Shown piece after piece: positions 34,495 to 45,944 of a stretch of DNA of 64,000 bases. Location: NCBI GenBank assembly GCA_948567375.1, contig OX419755.1:13335001-13399000 (forward strand), read 5' to 3'. The notes beneath the pieces are model-generated. The model made no database searches and had not been told where the DNA came from. It saw nothing but the letters and a program-made list of their open reading frames with translations. Source of the stretch: Lunularia cruciata. Taxonomy: Eukaryota > Streptophyta > Marchantiopsida > Lunulariales > Lunulariaceae. A program made the translations under genes and the position numbers. The first letter of the stretch is position 1; each line of letters starts with the position of its first letter.

Positions 34495-37220
34495 TTGGTG
34501 ATGTCCTTGTCACCATGGAAGCTTCAAACTCCTAGAGAGCCATTTGTGCATTGTGGTGATGAGAAAGAGGGTCCCAAATAGCATCATGAAAGGGATACTC
34601 TTTTGAAGGGACCTTGTACTCAGTGTGTTATTGACAGCCATGTTGAATATGCCAACTTGCAAGGATATGCTCAACTTCATACTCTTCATGATCATTGATA
34701 TGGATGGGAGGAGGAGGAGGTTGGATACAAGAGGAAAAAGAAGATAGATTTGGAACAAACGGTTCAACTTGGAAACATGGAAGACAAGGTGGATTTGCAT
34801 ATGCGGAGACAAGGCAAGTTGATAAGCAACAAAAGAAATGATTTGGGTGACATCAAAGTGTCCTATCCAATTTGGGGTAAGTTTATGGACTTGAGTATCA
34901 AGTGGGAGGGGTAGGAGGGTAGGTTACTAGACGAGAGTATGACTTTATCACCAACTTCAGAGGTGAGATCATGATGCTGGTGGTCTGCATATTGTTTCTA
35001 GCAATTTTGAGCAATAAGAAGATGAGAAATGGCATGTTGGAGAGATTGTGAGATGGTGGTCAAGAAGGTAGAAGTATGAGAGACATGAGATGGAGGAGGA
35101 GCAAGAAGAGATTCCAAAACAAGTGGATCTTGGCCAAAATTGAGGAAGAAAAGAGAGAATCTAGTGCTTGCTTGTTTCAAACTATTGTATGCAAACTCCT
35201 CAACTGCAAGACATTTTATCCCAATTGGTATTATGTACATTGACAAAGGTACAAAGCATATCCTCTAGGGTGCAATTTGCATGCTCAATTTGTCCATTAG
35301 TTTGAGGGTGGTAGGCCGTGGACAAAACAAGCTTGGTGCCAAGTATCTGAAAGAGTGCTTGCTAAAATTTGCCAGTGAATTGAGGATCATGGTTGGAGAT
35401 GAGTACACGGGGCATCTCATGATGCTTGAAGATAGTGTTGAAGTAGATTTTCATTAATGTTGGAGTATCCATGGTATCAAAGGTTGGTGGCAAATGGATT
35501 TGCTTACTAAGCTTATCCACAAACACTACTATTGCTATGTGATCTTGCTTTGTCTTTGGCAAAGATGTAATGAGATCCAAGCTCACATATTCCCATTGAA
35601 TAGAGGGAATGGGAAGTGGTTGAAGCAGTCCACACGGTTTTTGGTTGCTAGCTTTGTTACATTGGCAACTCTCACAAGATTGAACAAACTCATGAACATC
35701 TTGTGCTATGTTGTGCCACCACCATTAGCATTAGAGGGTACCCAAAAGTCTTGTCCACACCCATGTGACCAGTGATGGGTAAGTCATGGGCTTCTTGGAG
35801 ATGCACAAGTTGGAGGTCACCCTTGGCTGGAAAATACATCCTGTCCTCATGGAATAGAAGGTCTTCTTTGAAGGATAAATTTTTGTACTCCTTGTTGTAT
35901 GTTGCAAGATGACATGTACCATCTGAAAGAAAGGATCTTGTTGTAGGCTATCTTAAACTCAATTTGAACTTTAGAGTCAATTGGTACCATTGTTATTGCT
36001 GCCATGATGAGAGGAAGAGACTTCAAATCGTGTCGTCATGATAAGACATCGGAGATGACACAGAATCGACCTGGTTTGTACTCTAGTTTGATGTCAAACA
36101 ACTATAGTTATTCTTCCTATTGATGATATTGACTCTTCATGTGTTCCAAGTGTAATGTGTGCAACAATGGTTTGTGATTAGTTTGCATGATCACATGTTT
36201 CCCCAAGAGATAATGCCTCCATACCTTAGTGGTATATACTATTGCTAGTAGTTCTTGATCTTGAGTGAAGTAATTCCTTTAAGCTATATTGAGTTGGAAA
36301 GACACAAAGGCAATGGGATGTAATCCATATGGGAATTCTTGCTGTAATACGGCTCCAATTGCAAAGTTAGAAGCATCAAAATCAATCACACAAGGTAGTT
36401 GAGGATCATATGGTTGAAGTATGGGTCTTGAAGACACCATATGTTTTAGTAGACATTCAATGATGCAATGTTCAATTTGGCAACAATAGAAACAACCACT
36501 ATTTTGTTATAATTTTTCTCTATCTATGGTTGCCAAGTGGTCTTCGTTGAATTGTATCAATCTCCATTGCTGTCGGCTCCTCCATCCATGTGTGGTGTAT
36601 TGATAGGTTTTGTGGGGGTCGAGGTCGAGGCCAAGGCCAAGTTGTTGTGACCAAGGAATCAAAGCATTTGGCCAACCGCATGGCTTTCTCCAAGTCTTGT
36701 GGCTCTTGCATAGTTAACTCTAATTTAGTTCGTGACTTCAAGCTCCTCACAATTTGATCCAAAGCTTCACCTTCTAGTATATTGGGAATTTGCATGATGG
36801 TGTTCTGGAATTAAGTGATATAACTTCTTACAAAACCAATCTATTTCAACTCTGCCAACCTATCTCGTGTAGCTCATGTGGCATTTATGGCTTGGAAACA
36901 ATCAATTATTGCACTCTTGAATTTTGCCCACATTAAGATTAGTATAACAATTTGCTATTTAGCTTGCTCCACTCAAAATTGCCACCATAGCTTTGCTACT
37001 CCATCCAATTGATTGGAAGCCAAGAGAATCTATTTCCATTCATCTTGAAGATTAGTAGCTTCAAAATAATGTTTGCAATCAAACATAAAATTCTCCATTG
37101 CACCTAGAAGATTCTTGCCTTCAAATACCTTGGATTTTGGGAATTGGATTCAATCTTCTCCTTCTCGAACTAGTGCTCTCTCTACGTGCTCTTGTCGTTG
37201 ACAGTCTCCTTCATCCAACA
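34495..37220 (-). pseudogene. R1c remnant coding region: gag joined to RNase H, integrase, chromodomain
   Basis: Chromodomain and integrase end (34510-34812, FHVSKLNRLF), integrase core (34998-35586, MSLDLITSLPKTKQDHIAIV and VLISNHDPQFTGKF) and RNase H (about 35.73-36.45 kb) are present. Sequence then jumps directly to the gag zinc-knuckle region at about 36.45-36.50 kb and gag (36520-36795 and onward). Protease and RT are therefore deleted, with the junction near 36455. This element could only have moved with enzymes supplied by relatives, if at all, and it now has many stops. Confidence 0.75.
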
Positions 37221-37516
37221 ATCAAGTAAGGTGCTCAATTTGTTAATGCATAGCAATGATAACTTTGGGTATTGCCGCCATGGTTACTACTCTTTCACAT
37301 TACCCCCAATCTATCTAATTGATTAACATGTAGATGCAACATGTCCATCATTCTCCATAAGTTACAATTGAAAGTATCAAAGGTTCCTCAAACAAAGTGA
37401 TGAACTGTGTGAAATGATGCTTGGGTAGTATTTGGACACAAAAGTCCCAATGGTTTGGCGGAAATGTATTTGGTGGTCTATAAATTCCATCCATCCCATT
37501 CCTACTTTGATACCAA

Positions 37517-37880
37517 TGTAAAAGATCAAAATCGAGGAGAGAAATAGGAGAATGGAAGCACACATTGGGACATTTGAATGAAGGAAAACTCCAAATGCCT
37601 AGCATGAGCTTAGGTTTTGGTATTTACTGGGAGCATACAATGCTTTTGAGAAGATTCTCAAGAAGCTTCCTCAAGCTGCCTTCTTGGAGTGCAAACCAAG
37701 TTAATCAGGAAACTTCTCAAGAAACTTCCTCCTAAAAGCCGCCTACTTGGCATGCAAGCTAAGCTAGTTGAAAGCTTCCCAAGAAGCTTCTTTCTAGAAA
37801 CTACAAACTTGTGGTGCAAGCTAAGCTAGTCTAGGAGCTTCCCAAGAAGTTTTCTAGATACTTCTAGAATATTCTAGGTT
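37517..37880 (-). repeat. R1c 5' LTR (family 1), truncated
   Basis: Starts TGTAAAAGATC (plus reading) after the ATTGGTAT-like primer-binding site. It loses similarity at CTAGGTTA, about 90 bp before the expected TTACA end. Unrelated sequence follows without a gap. Confidence 0.8.
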
Positions 37881-38505
37881 ATGGTGCGCATCTCGGCACA
37901 GTTAACATTAGATCGCACAACTTTGCTGCAAACACATTCAGATTACTGTTTATCTCGAAAGACATAAGTGCTCAACCATGAGATTTCAAGCTACCATGCT
38001 TTACATACGAACCTGAAGGTGACAATCGCTCCATTATGCCAAAATTATGTTATTCCGAGGAGACTCAACTGCAGGTCACCATGTACAACTACATAGAGTA
38101 TCCAGAGTTTCCACTTTTAGTTAATATGTCCGTCAGGTTATGGATTCTACAGCAATGCAATGATCTATCGTCTACGTCTACAGTGTTTAAGAACCATATA
38201 CCACATAAACATATTCATGATTGTCACTAGCGAGTCTCTTGAGAACTGCATCTCAAAGGTTTCTTAGTGTTCTATCGATCCCAGGAACGACGATTGATAA
38301 CGTTGTAGTTTAGAAGAAAGATTGTGCGAGTTTATGGCCCATCCTGGTAAGACTTATCAACTTCTATTCATTATATAGATTTTCCAAAAAAATTCGAAGG
38401 ATATTTTCCAAAAAAATTCGCTAAATATTCACTTATAGTATCTTCATACCCGAGAAGCATTACATTAAATGTCTGCAGTCGGAACTCGTTTCATTGGACG
38501 GTAGG
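37881..38505. other. no recognised gene; sequence changes character here
   Basis: To the left is AT-rich transposon sequence; to the right is mixed-composition sequence with CG dinucleotides. A 25-bp tandem duplication built on TTTTCCAAAAAAATTCG occurs at about 38380-38425. The 64-codon frame at 38036-38230 has no recognisable features. Confidence 0.45.
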
Positions 38506-38509
38506 CAAA

Positions 38510-39610
38510 GTGTGATCCCTAGTTGTTCCAGTTTGGCTTATTCTCTTAAACTTAGAGGAGGCGGTGCAACTTTGAGCAGTATACTTCCAGATCGGTGAAG
38601 TACTTTTACAAATGGACTCGGCAATTACGGCAGATGGGGACCCCGAAACAACTTGAGTCGCCACAACATGGCAAGTTTCCTGACTGCAAAATGGCCGGAA
38701 CTTCATCACACCAAATTAACTATTACAAGACTTGAAAAAATTTGATCGATCGCTGTTCCAAGTTGGCCGAATGATTCCGGCATTTACTGCAGAGTTCCAG
38801 GCACTGAGATAAATCCAGCTGCTCCAAGTTGGCTAAGTTTCCAAAACTTCTGGGAAGGGCCTGCACAAAAATCCATTTTCAACTGCTTCAGGCTAAGAAG
38901 TTGCCGAATGATTCCGGCATTGGCTGCAATTCCCAGCACCGAGATAAGTCCAGCTGTTCCAAGTTGGATAAGTTTCCAAAACTGCCGGGCAGGACTTGCA
39001 ACTCTGAAGAGCTGTATATTTTCATTTCCTTCAGGCGAAGAAGTCCCCAGAATGATTCCGGTAATGACTTTAGATTCTTACAGCTATTCAACTCTAGCTG
39101 TTCCAAGTTGGCTAAGTTTCCATAACTGCTGGGAAGGGCGTGCAACCGTGAACAGCCAACTATTTTATTTTCAATTCCTTCAGGCGAAGAAGTCCCCAGA
39201 ATGATTCCCGCAATGACTTTAGATTCTCACAGCTATTCAACTCTAGCTGTTCCAAGTTGGCTAAGTTTCCATAACTGCTGGGAAGGGCGTGCAACCGTGA
39301 ACAGCCAACTATTTTATTTTCAATTCCTTCAGGCGAAGAAGTTCCCAGAATGATTCCGGCAATGACTTTAGATTCTCACAGCTATTCAACTCTAGCTGTT
39401 CCAAGTTGGCTAAGTTTCCATAACTGCTGGGAAGGGCGTGCAACCGTGAACAGCCAACTATTTTCAATTCCTTCAGGCGAAGAAGTCCCCCGAATGATTC
39501 CGGCAATGACTCCAGTTTATAATGGTTCAGCTCTATTATCGTGATTCGTTTCCGAGGAAAACAAGACCCACGAAAACCATGCTGGACGCCGAGAAGAAAT
39601 TGAACCATCC
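38510..39610 (-). pseudogene. leucine-rich-repeat gene remnant (NLR type)
   Basis: Minus-strand frames give repeated pairs of 24-residue LRRs such as LPESFGGLLRLKELKI, CSRLHALPSSYGNLANLEQL and LNSCENLKSLPESFWELL (39309-39608), then a second run at 38888-39145 including LPGSFGNLSNLEQLDLSRC. Weaker repeats continue to about 38.52 kb (ALPRSFGNLANLEQLDLSQC, then AKLEQL). The alternation of LPxSFGxL and LxxLxLxxC is the plant disease-resistance LRR style. Frames are broken by a 5-bp insertion in two repeat copies and by stops lower down. No NB-ARC or kinase motif was found upstream to about 46 kb. It may derive from an HNL or other NLR gene, but only LRRs are seen. It is not part of the left-edge gene, which runs off the other side. 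Confidence 0.7.
39007..39453 (-). repeat. three tandem copies of a 144/149-bp LRR unit
   Basis: Copies at about 39007-39155, 39156-39304 and 39305-39453. The second and third are 149 bp and nearly identical; both carry the same extra 5 bp in the TATTTTATTTT stretch, which breaks the reading frame. The 144-bp base unit equals 48 codons, two LRRs. Confidence 0.8.
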
Positions 39611-39614
39611 TTCA

Positions 39615-42600
39615 TAACCGTCTGATCGAGATGACCTTGCTGAGGACGAAGCGAATAGAAGTGCACACTCAAGGGAGGGATGAGTGCATATAAATTCGTC
39701 TGTGGGACCTAGCTCTCCAGGAGTACTTGTTTCCCAGACTCAGTAAAGTTTGCATTTTCATTTCGTGTTTTCTCCTTTCAACCAGAAACATGGAAAGCTA
39801 ATACATAAGCCTAACTTCCACAGTGCATCCCACAAGGATTTTCTCACGTAGTTGAGGTTTATCAACTCCAATTCAGAGATCACTAGGTTCAGCTTACCCG
39901 AAGTACCGTTGGTCCGGTCCTCACCCACAAGGACCGGTTGAAAAGCTGGGATTCATGATCACAATGGTTTGAACACGTTAAACACAATTTTATTCAGGAT
40001 TCCAGGATGTCATCGTACTACAGATGTTCGACCCATGGCTGGTACCAAGGACAACCAACGGCCAGAAAAAACGACGAATCTATTTTCGTCCAATTTCAAG
40101 TACTTGGATATAGCCTTGACGTTCCCAAACCAATAACGGCGAGCATTATAATGGAGTCAATTAAAAGGTCGAGCATCTAATCTCTACGTAAATGAAATGG
40201 CCACTTGGCCGCTGATGTTACTGTCATATGGAGTCTTCGTAATGGATTTACTTTGAGCTGATATATTCTATGTATGCACAGTCTATACAAGTATAGAGAC
40301 TCGGAACCTGGGTGCAATGAGTGCGTGAATCCAGAGTTTACATGTACAACGAGTTTCCTTTTCAGTTGTAGTTTCGAGTCCGATCGCTCTCCAAGGGTGG
40401 GAATTTGAGGAGCAGAAACAGGACAACGCTTCGATTCGCGTTCAGGTTACATCCCTGGGTGAGGAGGACGGTAACGGAGCAAAACATTGAACACAAAATC
40501 TTTGTGTGTTCCGAGGGGACTTATGCAATAAATAGAGTTGTAATATTGTTGACGAGGAATGCATGAAGGAGAATTGACATTCTAAGAACTTATTCTTGAC
40601 GATCACTTCCGAGGCTAAAACAATCGTAAATTCAAGGTACCGGGGGGTAACCTGCACAAACGGGGAGATTTTAAAACTTCCACCCGACTGTGTATCCTCC
40701 GCCAGAGATAGCTGCTTTCGATGGGTTTCGACTGGACTCCATGCATTCTGAAGCCTTGTTCAATCTCGACTCATTGACGAGCCACGTGTGCAAATTGTGC
40801 GTCTTATATCCACGAGTTTCGAATCTGGATTTAATTTGCTTATATCTATCTATATGTCGAGCCAAATTCCCAAATATTGCTGCTTTAAGTACCCTATCCG
40901 CTTCTTCATTATACGATACTAGTGTCTATGAGAATAGATGGAATTTTCAAAAAAATTCAAATTGCACATGCGCTGCAAACTGGAATATCTACCTAATGTG
41001 ATGAGTAGGTGCTTGACCTGTATTATAGTTGTGGTCGTTTGGTTTCTTAGTTCTTCGCAATAAAAAACTTCCCGCCATGAACAGCACAGAACACGCGGCC
41101 TGCGGTGAGGATGAGATTCTCAAAATTACTGCTTTGTAGATCAAGGGATCAATCGAAAGATGATTAATCTGTTGCATATACGATATTGTTTACATTCTAG
41201 AAGAAGGTTTTGTGCAAGGGAGTGGCACTCAAGGACTTGCTCTAAGTGAGAGAATAGAATCTCAAATTTTATCACCAATGAACAAGGTAGCAATTGTCAT
41301 GTTCGTTCTGGTCGAACCATGAAGAAAAACTATGAGCGAAGCAGAAGTCGAATAGCAGCCTATTGAGCCTGCTTTCACACAGTCTCTATCATCTGGGTGG
41401 TGTAGCGGCCGCCTGTAACCCGAGTGGGGGTATGAGAGTTGGTAGTTGAAGCTGTTCTCGAGGACCGGTGGGGTCATGTAGAAGGCACGTCCACTTGGAG
41501 CGTAGAGTCTCCATGTAGACATTTCCATGGAGATGAGAAGTGCCTGCTGAGATAATGCGGAGGGCACAGCGTGAGGCGGGTGACCGAGCAGCGATCACCT
41601 CTCGCTCTACGCAGTCAAGGGATAGCGTGCTTGAATGCTTCCCAGCGATCATCCTCTCGAATCTGATTCCAACAACTACTCTCAGCTTTTTAAGTTGCGA
41701 TGTATGCATAAGGTTGTTTCGGGTGATCAAGTAACACCTACCGTTATTGGTTAATTAATGTAAACACCCCGCATCTGCATTAAAAAGCTGCGATGTATGT
41801 GGTGGGCATCGGTGGCAACCTGGATTGTTATAAGAATCTTGGTAGTTCTCTGGTTTCTGCAACGAATTGTTGACGCTAACCAAGTTTCACTAGATTGTAC
41901 TGGCAACGAGAACAGTGGAGGGATTGCTACGTTAATCTTGATGATAGCAAGTTGCATTCATCCACTGCTCGATCACAGGGGGAATTTCCTTTTAAACGGT
42001 AAAGGTTGAGATACCTGGCGGAAGTTATCATCATCATTTCATGGACTGCCATCACGTGGACATCATGTTCGGCCACTCTTGACAAAGCCTTATGGAAAGT
42101 TTGAAACTCTACATGAAGATGGACTCTTCAGAATCCATCAAGCGTGCTGTCTCATGAGGAGACGGGTAGGGAACTGTGCAGTGGATCATAAGTACTAGTC
42201 GATCATAGATTTGAGCAGTTTGTTTCTTTGTAAGAGGCTGTAGCGGAGTCCAAAAGCCTTGCCAACACAGTTGGAGAGGAAGACACGGACAAGCTTTTAG
42301 CTGCAATCAGGTCTTGCCTATATGGTATCGGCATTTAGTTGCTTGCTTGTAAGTTAATAACAGTCCAGCAAGCTGGTTAACTAACTTGTTCCTTGGACGA
42401 TTGATAGGTCCGAAAATATGTCCGATTGATAGCAATCGGACATATTTTCAATGGTCTACAGATCAGAAGACCTATTCTCATGCAGGATATGCGTCCAAAG
42501 ATAGATTTCTCAGTGGATCAAACTTTGGAGACCTCTTGTGAGTGATTCAAAGCTTCTTAGGACTTCTGCAAAAGGACGGATACAAGGACTTGGATGTGAC

Positions 42601-43360
42601 CCGTTTGCAAACTCTGATCGAGAACCTGGTCATGGGCTGTGAAATTCTCGTCTTATTTTTCTCTGTTACCTTCTTATTATGTTTCTCCATAGAATATATG
42701 GTTGGATAGAATACGATATGCATTAGTAAGTTTCTCTATTGCTTGTTATTAATCACAACGATTTATGTACACTGCTTGGTTATGGTGGTGAGTTGTTGTG
42801 AAAGAACTCATCTGATTTATCCATCTACGTTTATAGTTTGTCACGCTCGTATCACGTTAACGGCAGTAGAGCCGTTGTTGCTACGTTTCCTCTGGTCATG
42901 TATACCTTCTGAACAAAAAGTTACATTCTTGGCAGGCAAAAGTACATCAATTTTAATCCTACCAAGGTTCTAGTTTGATTTCTTACCCAGGGTCCCGAAT
43001 GGGGGGCCAAGGAGGAACCCTTCTGCGCAACTTTCAGGCACATTGTAGTTGTTTCTAAATGGAAAGGTGAAGCTTCTCTCACGCGTGGCACTGCGCAGCT
43101 CATTAGTCCCCGAGCTCATTCCACAACAAATGGGGTGGACACTTCGGACATTCTCTCAGCGACACTTGGGCCCTAGCTCTTCTTCTGTTCTTTAGAGATC
43201 GTGGTAGGATTCAGAAAGTAATTCTCATTGACATGATATCGGTTCTACTTCTGTTCCTTAAAGGTCACTAAATCTGGCAGTAGGATTCTCTATAATTCTC
43301 AAGAATTTCCTGAGAACTTAGGAAGATTTATGACGGCACCAAGAAAACGGTGTTGCTATT
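39615..43360. other. no recognised gene
   Basis: Mixed-composition sequence with frames up to 113 codons (41389-41730 minus, 41262-41567 minus, 40690-41001 plus) that overlap each other on both strands and match no family I know. It may hold introns or remains of old genes. The perfect hairpin at 42412-42449 is the only clear structure. Confidence 0.4.
42412..42449. repeat. perfect 17-bp inverted repeat, 4-nt loop
   Basis: GAAAATATGTCCGATTG at 42412-42428 and its exact complement at 42433-42449, separated by ATAG. The phrase GATTGATAG also occurs 17 bp earlier, as if one arm arose by a small templated duplication. Confidence 0.85.
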
Positions 43361-43599
43361 CTCTAAACTTTCAACCTTTGAAAATTACAAAAACCATGGT
43401 TCTAGTTTGGAAAGAAGGTGACTACCCAGAAGTGGACAAAAATATAGAAATACAAGGTGTAGATAGAAATATAGATGTAGAGTTTGAGTATGATCATCTC
43501 TTATAGGAACCTCGATTTCCCAATGATCCAAATAAATCTTCAATAAAAGAAGAGATCGAGAGAAGGATTCTCACTCTCAAATGTAGTAGAAGGTGACTT

Positions 43600-44240
43600 T
43601 GGAGCATTAGGGAAGATTTGAGAAAATGTACGCAAATATATCCATGTCTTTGCCTTCAGTTACAAGCATCTGGTATCCTTCAAGGAGCATCCCATTGAGC
43701 TGGAGCATTGAACTAATGTTATTTGTCAAATGGAAAGGGAAATCAGCCCACCAATAACAATATTTGTCAAGGAAAGAAACATACTTCATGTATGAAGTGT
43801 AGAATTTTGAATAAATCTTCCTCATTATGATAGTGAAGAAGAATGGAAAGTTGAAGATGTGTTGAGTTACAAAAAGCTCAACAAGCTGTATTGACCAAGA
43901 AGTGTTATTATCCTTTACCATACTTTGGTGATGAGATCTTGGAGGACATTGTAAGCAATGAATGGTATAGCTTTTTTGATAGTTATAGTGATTATAATAA
44001 AATAAACATTGCACTAGAACATCAACATTTGATCATCTGTAATACACTTATTTTCAAGTAATACACTTTGGTCTTTGTAATGCATCAACTACCCTTTTAT
44101 CAAGTTCATGAATAAGATTCTTAAACCATTCATAAAAAGTTGATGAGAGATTTTGTTGATAATGTATATGCATATAAGGACAAGCAAAAACACTTTATTA
44201 CCTTATCAAATTGTTTTTTTTTATTGCCATCCACCAATAA
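43600..44240 (+). pseudogene. gypsy-type RT remnant of a further family
   Basis: Plus-strand frames show a Ty3/gypsy RT run unlike the three families above. IHVFAFSYKHL and an IELEH-type connection lie at 43.63-43.70 kb, then SYKKLNKLY (about 43.87 kb, 'fRkLN' block). YYPLPYFGDEILEDIVSNEW with FFDSYSDYNKINIALEHQH follows at 43.91-44.03 kb (palm entry), then YTLVFVM (about 44.06 kb) and a decayed DFVDNVYAYKDKQKHF (about 44.15 kb), where the catalytic pair has become D-N. Several frame changes separate the parts. No LTR, integrase or gag was found nearby, so this is a fragment. Confidence 0.6.
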
Positions 44241-44468
44241 CAAGAACGGTGTGGAAAAATATAACTATTTGTGAATCTAAACAAAACAAAACAAATTTTT
44301 TTAATAGAGTAAAGGTTGTTATATCTCCGATTGGACTCGAGGAAACACAAACAAGAATTCATCCACCATGATAATCACTTAATATGTGAAGACATAAAGA
44401 TAAATTTAATATGTGGTTATGAGGTCAAAAGTTAAGAAACTATCAAGTAGTTTCCGTTTTGAAACCTC

Positions 44469-44489
44469 TATATATATATATATATATAT
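44469..44489. repeat. (TA)n microsatellite
   Basis: About ten TA units in a row. Confidence 0.9.
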
Positions 44490-45155
44490 CATCACATGAG
44501 AATAAACTATAACCAATAAAATCTATCCAAAGACCTCCGATGGTTAAACACTTACTCCCTACTGTTGTAGTTCTACCTATTCATTTCTGATATTTTCGCT
44601 TTGATGATCCATATACATGTAGAATCTTCCAAATTAAATCTACCAGTTCTCTGAAGCAACCTCAACTAAATTGAGCAAGTGCAAGGCGGATCATCCAACT
44701 ATGGTAGTCGGATTAATGACACAAATATTGACTAAACTTTGTAGGGAACTCTTCGTCCTCCATAACGCTACGAACCCCTGAAGTTCCTTCACTTCACTCG
44801 CTAGATTTCAAATACATTAAGTCAGGTAGACTTGACCAATTCGAGGTGCACGTGCACTTGAATTCGATGCTTTATCGACAAGTATGATCGGTCTGAAAGT
44901 GTGCCTTCGGACCACTTTTGCCTGTCAATCAGTTTTGGAAGATTGTACTGACCACTGACCTGTTGAGTAGATTTAGTCGATAAAGACCGGTCCTCAAATT
45001 GTAGTGAGGACGAAGAAAAACCGGAGACAGCGGACAGCTTGCTGGAGAGTCAATTGGGAGGAGAGAGGAGGACCCGAGTGAAGACAAGAGGTACAAAGGC
45101 TGCTAACCAAATCCATCATTCCTAGTAGACCTACCTACAGTTGGCTCACCAGTTA
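44490..45155. other. no recognised gene
   Basis: No frame or repeat of note until the inverted repeat at 45159. A phrase just left of it (CTGCTAACCAAATCC at about 45100, then CCTACCTACAG) is a third, partial version of the repeat arms. Confidence 0.4.
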
Positions 45156-45158
45156 GCT

Positions 45159-45339
45159 CACCGAAGATACAGAGGTAAACAAACCGCTGTTAACCAAATG
45201 AATATCCTCATTCCTAGCAAGGACCTACCTGCTAGAGCTAGCTACAGGTAGGCCCCTTGCTAGGAGTGATGATGCTCATTTGGTTAGCATCGGTTTGTTT
45301 ACCATTGTACCCCCTGTCGGGCACCTCTGTACTTCGGCA
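45159..45339. repeat. long imperfect inverted repeat (hairpin or MITE-like)
   Basis: 45175-45233 and 45244-45302 are inverted complements with about 85% matches over some 59 bp (GTAAACAAACCG ... CCTACCTG against CAGGTAGG ... CGGTTTGTTTAC), leaving a loop of about 10 nt. Pairing resumes further out between 45159-45176 and 45323-45339, after a 20-nt insertion on the right side. It could be a MITE or a hairpin-RNA gene; no terminal TA or other target duplication is evident. Confidence 0.75.
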
Positions 45340-45944
45340 CCACCCCAGAGGTACAACGAATTCATGGAAATAAAGTTCGATGAAATCGAACTTCAGTGGT
45401 TTCCTTCCTGGTTTTACTCCGTAATGTTGCCAGCGAATTTGAGAAGCCAAAATTTCGCTACACATTTTGAGTTAGACCTGCGTGATCAATGCTATGGTTC
45501 CCTGATTGGAAAACCAGTTGATATCGTTCAGCTTGTTCAATGAGCAGTACATAATCACAGAATATGTACAGTTGCATCCAACTATTCTTAGTTCAGATAT
45601 CTTGCGCCACAAATGTCTCTCTGAAAACGACTGATTTATTGGGTCAAATTCTTGCAGACGTGCGGTGAAACGTCCGAGTCAAGGATTTGCAATGGTTGGA
45701 ATCTTCTATAAATGCCTCGTTCTCTAGATGCCTTCTGTCTCCGACGTCATTTGTACCTTGAGCTGGCATTAGAAGTCCTGCATTCGGTGTTTTAGAAATC
45801 TTGCTTGTGTCGTTTAGTCTTCTTGGGAGCAGCAATGTTTTGACAATCTTGAGCCACTAATCAATAGGCTAGGAGTTTCTCGAGCTGAGGAACCCGGGAG
45901 TGCGAATCCTCTTTAGTCAAACACACTGCAAGTCTAATTCAGCT

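Larger units (their letters stand above)
34046..37880 (-). mobile_element. R1c: family-1 gypsy element with large internal deletion
   Basis: Minus-strand family-1 element only 3.8 kb long. Left LTR ends at 34477; right LTR starts at 37517 and is cut short near 37880. It is inserted in R3a gag: the left flank ends GAAGTGATGGATCT and matches GAAGTGATAGAGAT of R3b at 58841. The rest of R3a should lie to the right but has been lost. Confidence 0.75.

Noticed and set aside
38829-39204. Plus-strand frames of 98 codons over the LRR region
   Set aside because: Shadows of the minus-strand LRR repeats.
39007-39453. Regular repeat array considered as CRISPR or satellite
   Set aside because: Units are adjacent without spacers and encode LRRs on the minus strand.
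41262-41730. Two overlapping minus-strand frames of 101 and 113 codons
   Set aside because: Different frames over the same bases, no recognisable motif, and a third frame on the plus strand.
45280-45543. 87-codon plus-strand frame with plausible composition
   Set aside because: It begins inside the right arm of the inverted repeat and matches nothing known; overlapping frame on the other strand. Not strong enough to list as a gene.
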